Source: Todiramphus chloris collaris
Lineage: Eukaryota > Chordata > Aves > Coraciiformes > Alcedinidae
DNA: 64,000 bases
Direction: 5' to 3'
NCBI GenBank assembly: GCA_025345505.1
Contig: JANVCC010000077.1
Location: 1,051,998-1,115,997 of the forward strand
Below, piece by piece: positions 60,652 to 64,000 of this stretch. The position numbers and the translations under genes were made by a program. Position 1 is the stretch's first letter. Each line of letters starts with the position of its first letter. Under the pieces are notes generated by a model. It searched no databases. It saw nothing but the letters and a program-made list of their open reading frames with translations, and was not told the origin of the DNA.

Positions 60652-63600
60652 CTGAAAGAGAGTACAAAGAAACACTAAGAATTTTTGAATATCTGATCGT
60701 TGCAATGAACCATTTGATCTTTGCTTGCAACTAATGGAAACTTGGAAATAAAGATTATGATGAAACAACAAAGAAAAAAACAAACTGCATTCATCACTCC
60801 TTTTCCTGCTGTTGAGTGGCTGCATGCTTTTCAACTGACCTTGTTGTGCTACGGTATTACACAGGAAGTCAGAGATCCGAATATTTTAAGACCAGCTGTG
60901 TCTAGCATCCACTGCTCTAGTAACACAAGGTATCTCCCAGTTATCTTCACAGTAAGTCTCATAACTTTATTTTTCTGAAGTTCATTTTTCATAAAAGTAT
61001 TCTGCCTTGATTTTAAGACATTAAGAGAGGGAGACTTACTAATCCTCCTGGCAGCTTGTTCAAATGGGTAAGATCACCTTTACAGGGCATGTGCCCCTTT
61101 CTGTACCCCTACATGACTAATTCTTACCTGCAGACTACCATCAGACTAATTAAGACATCAAGAAAGCAGTGAAAGGTAGAAGAATTAACAAACCCTTTTC
61201 ATTTGTCATGTCTCCCAGTGAAGGTGTGTTTACTCTGTAATCTGGACACCTTATGCATAAGATAAAATGGGCACTCTTCATTATTCTGCAATGCATTTTC
61301 TTCTTGCTCTCAAGTAACTCCTCTCTGCTAACTGTTTCTAATAATCCAATATTTTAAAAAAGCTCTGGCATCAAAAGCAGTACACAATATCCCAGTAAGA
61401 GACCCAGCATTGCATTATTCTCTCAACTGTAAATATCCCAGGGTTTTGGGCCTTGCGAAGGATTTTTAGCACGGAGGATAAATTAAAATACATTAGTTTT
61501 TACACTTACTACCTTGAAAATTACTTGAAACACTTGGAATGATTATGAGATCTAACCGCTTTCCATACATTTCGCATCTCTTTGACATGACTCAGTACTA
61601 TAGATAAAGAAAGATTATTTGCCTACAAGAACTGAAATTTTTTGACATGCCCTATATCTAGAGGTGTTCCACCTCTGGCTGAGGCATGCTCTGCTCATAC
61701 AGGAATCTTTTAATAGCAGTATCTGCTGTGGCTCCCTGACACACAGCTGATAGAAAAGCAGTCACAAATGTTCTTAAACGCTCTTTCAGTTAGCATTCAG
61801 ACTAACATGAACTTCACAGTAGTGAGAAATATGGGTGGCTCGTGGAATTTCTCTGGGTGACACATTTCAAAGTAGCACAGCTGCTGAAGAGTCAGGTCAC
61901 TTTTCCTTAAGAGACAGACAAAGAAAGAGATAAGCTGTCCTCACATATTTTACTCCTGAAGTCCCCCAGGGAGTAATCCAGATCCAGTGCATGTGTGGCC
62001 ACGGTTGGTGGATAATGATTGCAGCTGTCCTGCCATGACAAGCTGCTCTCACTTTGGTCAACAGCGGAATGAGCAGAACTCTTTCATCACTGTAGAACTG
62101 GGAAAGGATTTGTCTATGCACACGTTTGAAGCCAGCAAGGAGCACAAGGTGATTCTTTGCCCTATGAAGTTGATCTTCTGGGAAACTGTGAAGTTCACAG
62201 TAGTTTTCACATGAGTACCAGCACACTAGTCAAGGTCAGAGCAAGCAAGTCCATGGCAAAGGTCAGCCAAAGGCACTCTAGCTGGTCAGAGAGCATCTCT
62301 CCAGAACAGGATGTAAACAGGATGGACAATGCCAGAAATTAACTGGTGCATAAAAGGTTTGAAGAGCAATCTTGTGCCAGGAACTTTCGTGCCATGTGTT
62401 TCCATTCCTTGCCATCAACCCTGAGACGGCTGGTAGCTCTGTGAGGCTGCATCACACTAAATCAGGCTTGTATTTTCAGTCCCCAGTTTGATTTTCAACC
62501 TGAATGTGAATGAGATTATGATCATGTCCTAACCATGGGGGAAATGGGCCTTCATGTACTAAAAGGTTAACTGCTATGTAAAAGCAGAATCTCCTAACAG
62601 AATTGGTGCCAAGGGTATCTCCCAGATTTGATAACCTTCTAAAATGTCTACTTCTTTAAATAGTCAAAGGACAAAATAGTATGAGAACTATTATTAAGGC
62701 TTGAGAACTAACAAAAAAACATTCACTACAAAGTGTACACAGTCAAAATCACTACCACTCTTCCTTCCTATAGCTTTTGGAGAAATTCTGGAGGTTGAGG
62801 GAGATCTGCAATTATCTCAGCCTTTAATTCACTTGAAGTTCTGGCAGAGCTGGAAGAGTACAGAAGGAAGATGAGCCTGAATCCCCGTCCCCTAGAGAGA
62901 ATGCTGCTGTCTAAACAGCCCAGTATCAGATCCACACGTGTGCACACACTGGAGGTTGAATACACACATGCGAATCAACCACTCATTTAAAAATTAACCC
63001 AAGATGACATAGTCTGATTCTATTTTCTTGCTCTGAAATATTCCCCCCCATACCATGCTTGTCTGCAGCAATTAAGAACTTTGGCCGTAGAGGCTACGAC
63101 ACTGAAGTGATTGGATTAAACCTGATGGACCAGTTTCTATCAGATGGGCACAACAATAGCAATGCCTGTATAGCCGTGTCTTCTTAACACTGGTGACATC
63201 TCTGGCCTAAAACAAAGCCTAAATCATTTTTACACATGGAGTCTCCCTGCAGAAGAAAGATAATGATTCCTCAGCTACTGCACAAGTCCTTGCATTTGCA
63301 GCTGCAAAACTAGAAATCACTTTGGGGAAAAAAGTGTTCCTACAACTGAGGAACAATGAACTTCAAATACTGTATCAGAAGGCAGACCCTACTAAAGACC
63401 AAAAATCATTTTACAGTGGATTAAAATCAAGCATACAAAGCACCAAGCCAGCCACAAAGATGACTTAGTAACCTGCCCTTTCTTAATCACCCTTCCACTC
63501 ACTGACTTGTGCCCTCTGCTAATGGCTGGGAGAAAATGATGTGACCAGGTAAGTCTTGTGCCTTGCCCGCATGGCCGCCAAACTTGACTTCCATTAAGAT

Positions 63601-64000
63601 TCACTGCCAACATTCCTGAAATTCTAGCCCAGTTTATCTGTCAGCTAGGGATTTTGTCCAGTGTAAGCATAAAAGTAATTGTACTCCTCTTCAGCATTAT
63701 CACTATCTTGACATTTATTTTTATTAGCATTGCAAGTCATATTTTAGATCCTTCCCTAACTGCTGTAATATTTAACTATTTCTTACTCTAATTCTGAGAC
63801 CAAGGTTCATTGTACAATTGCAGAGGGTTATTCTTTTTTTCTATTTGAAGTGCAGGATTTCTCACCACGTAGAAGTGGTGCTGCTCTTACACAATGCCTG
63901 TAGAACTTTTCCCCCTGATTAAAAGACAGAAGTTCCAGCTCTCTTGGTCATGTTCTCAGACAGCCCTATATTAAATTTTGGAACAATGACCTGGTGACAT
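60652..64000 (-). other. BTRC intron continuing off the right edge
   Basis: AT-rich; upstream WD40 exons (peptides such as GDRTIKVW or SGSSDNTI) were looked for and not seen. Confidence 0.6.

Noticed and set aside
61897..62226. 109-codon minus frame in the BTRC intron
   Set aside because: No WD40 or F-box similarity and no matching splice phases; treated as chance.

Overview
The window is vertebrate nuclear DNA, most likely from a bird. Coding sequence is broken into short exons with GT-AG introns, and there are CpG-island promoters, long intergenic stretches and several copies of CR1, the typical avian/reptilian LINE. No prokaryotic operons, CRISPR arrays or tRNA/rRNA genes are visible. One 10-N assembly gap lies inside a minisatellite at about 38.83 kb. 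The species cannot be fixed from the sequence.

Layout: (1) 2.9-4.9 kb, minus strand: the first four coding exons of DPCD; its 3' exons lie off the left edge. (2) About 4.9-5.3 kb: a CpG island acting as a divergent DPCD/POLL promoter, with a (CA)n microsatellite. (3) 6.4-16.1 kb, plus strand: complete POLL (DNA polymerase lambda), 8 coding exons, 576 codons, 3'UTR to about 17.6 kb. (4) 17.6-35.5 kb: no convincing gene, but several AT-rich, homeodomain-site-rich islands that look like conserved regulatory elements. (5) 35.56-43.34 kb, minus strand: a complete 12-exon, 547-aa class II facilitative sugar transporter of the SLC2A family, closest to GLUT9 and probably the SLC2A15 type. (6) 43.3-49.8 kb: non-coding, more AT-rich islands. 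(7) 49.8-53.4 kb, minus strand: two phase-compatible exons of a protein I do not recognise. (8) 56.4-60.7 kb, minus strand: the last three coding exons of BTRC (beta-TrCP), encoding the end of the WD40 propeller; the gene continues off the right edge.

The order DPCD-POLL-BTRC, with these orientations, is the inverted equivalent of human 10q24.32. In human, POLL and BTRC are direct neighbours. Here at least one intact gene (the transporter) and probably a second (unidentified) lie between them. In mammals this interval belongs to the FGF8/LBX1 long-range regulatory domain, which fits the many non-coding islands. The genes do not form one pathway: POLL repairs DNA, DPCD is cilium-associated, BTRC is an SCF ubiquitin-ligase receptor and the SLC2A protein is a membrane carrier. 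They probably stay together because enhancers for developmental genes are interleaved among them.
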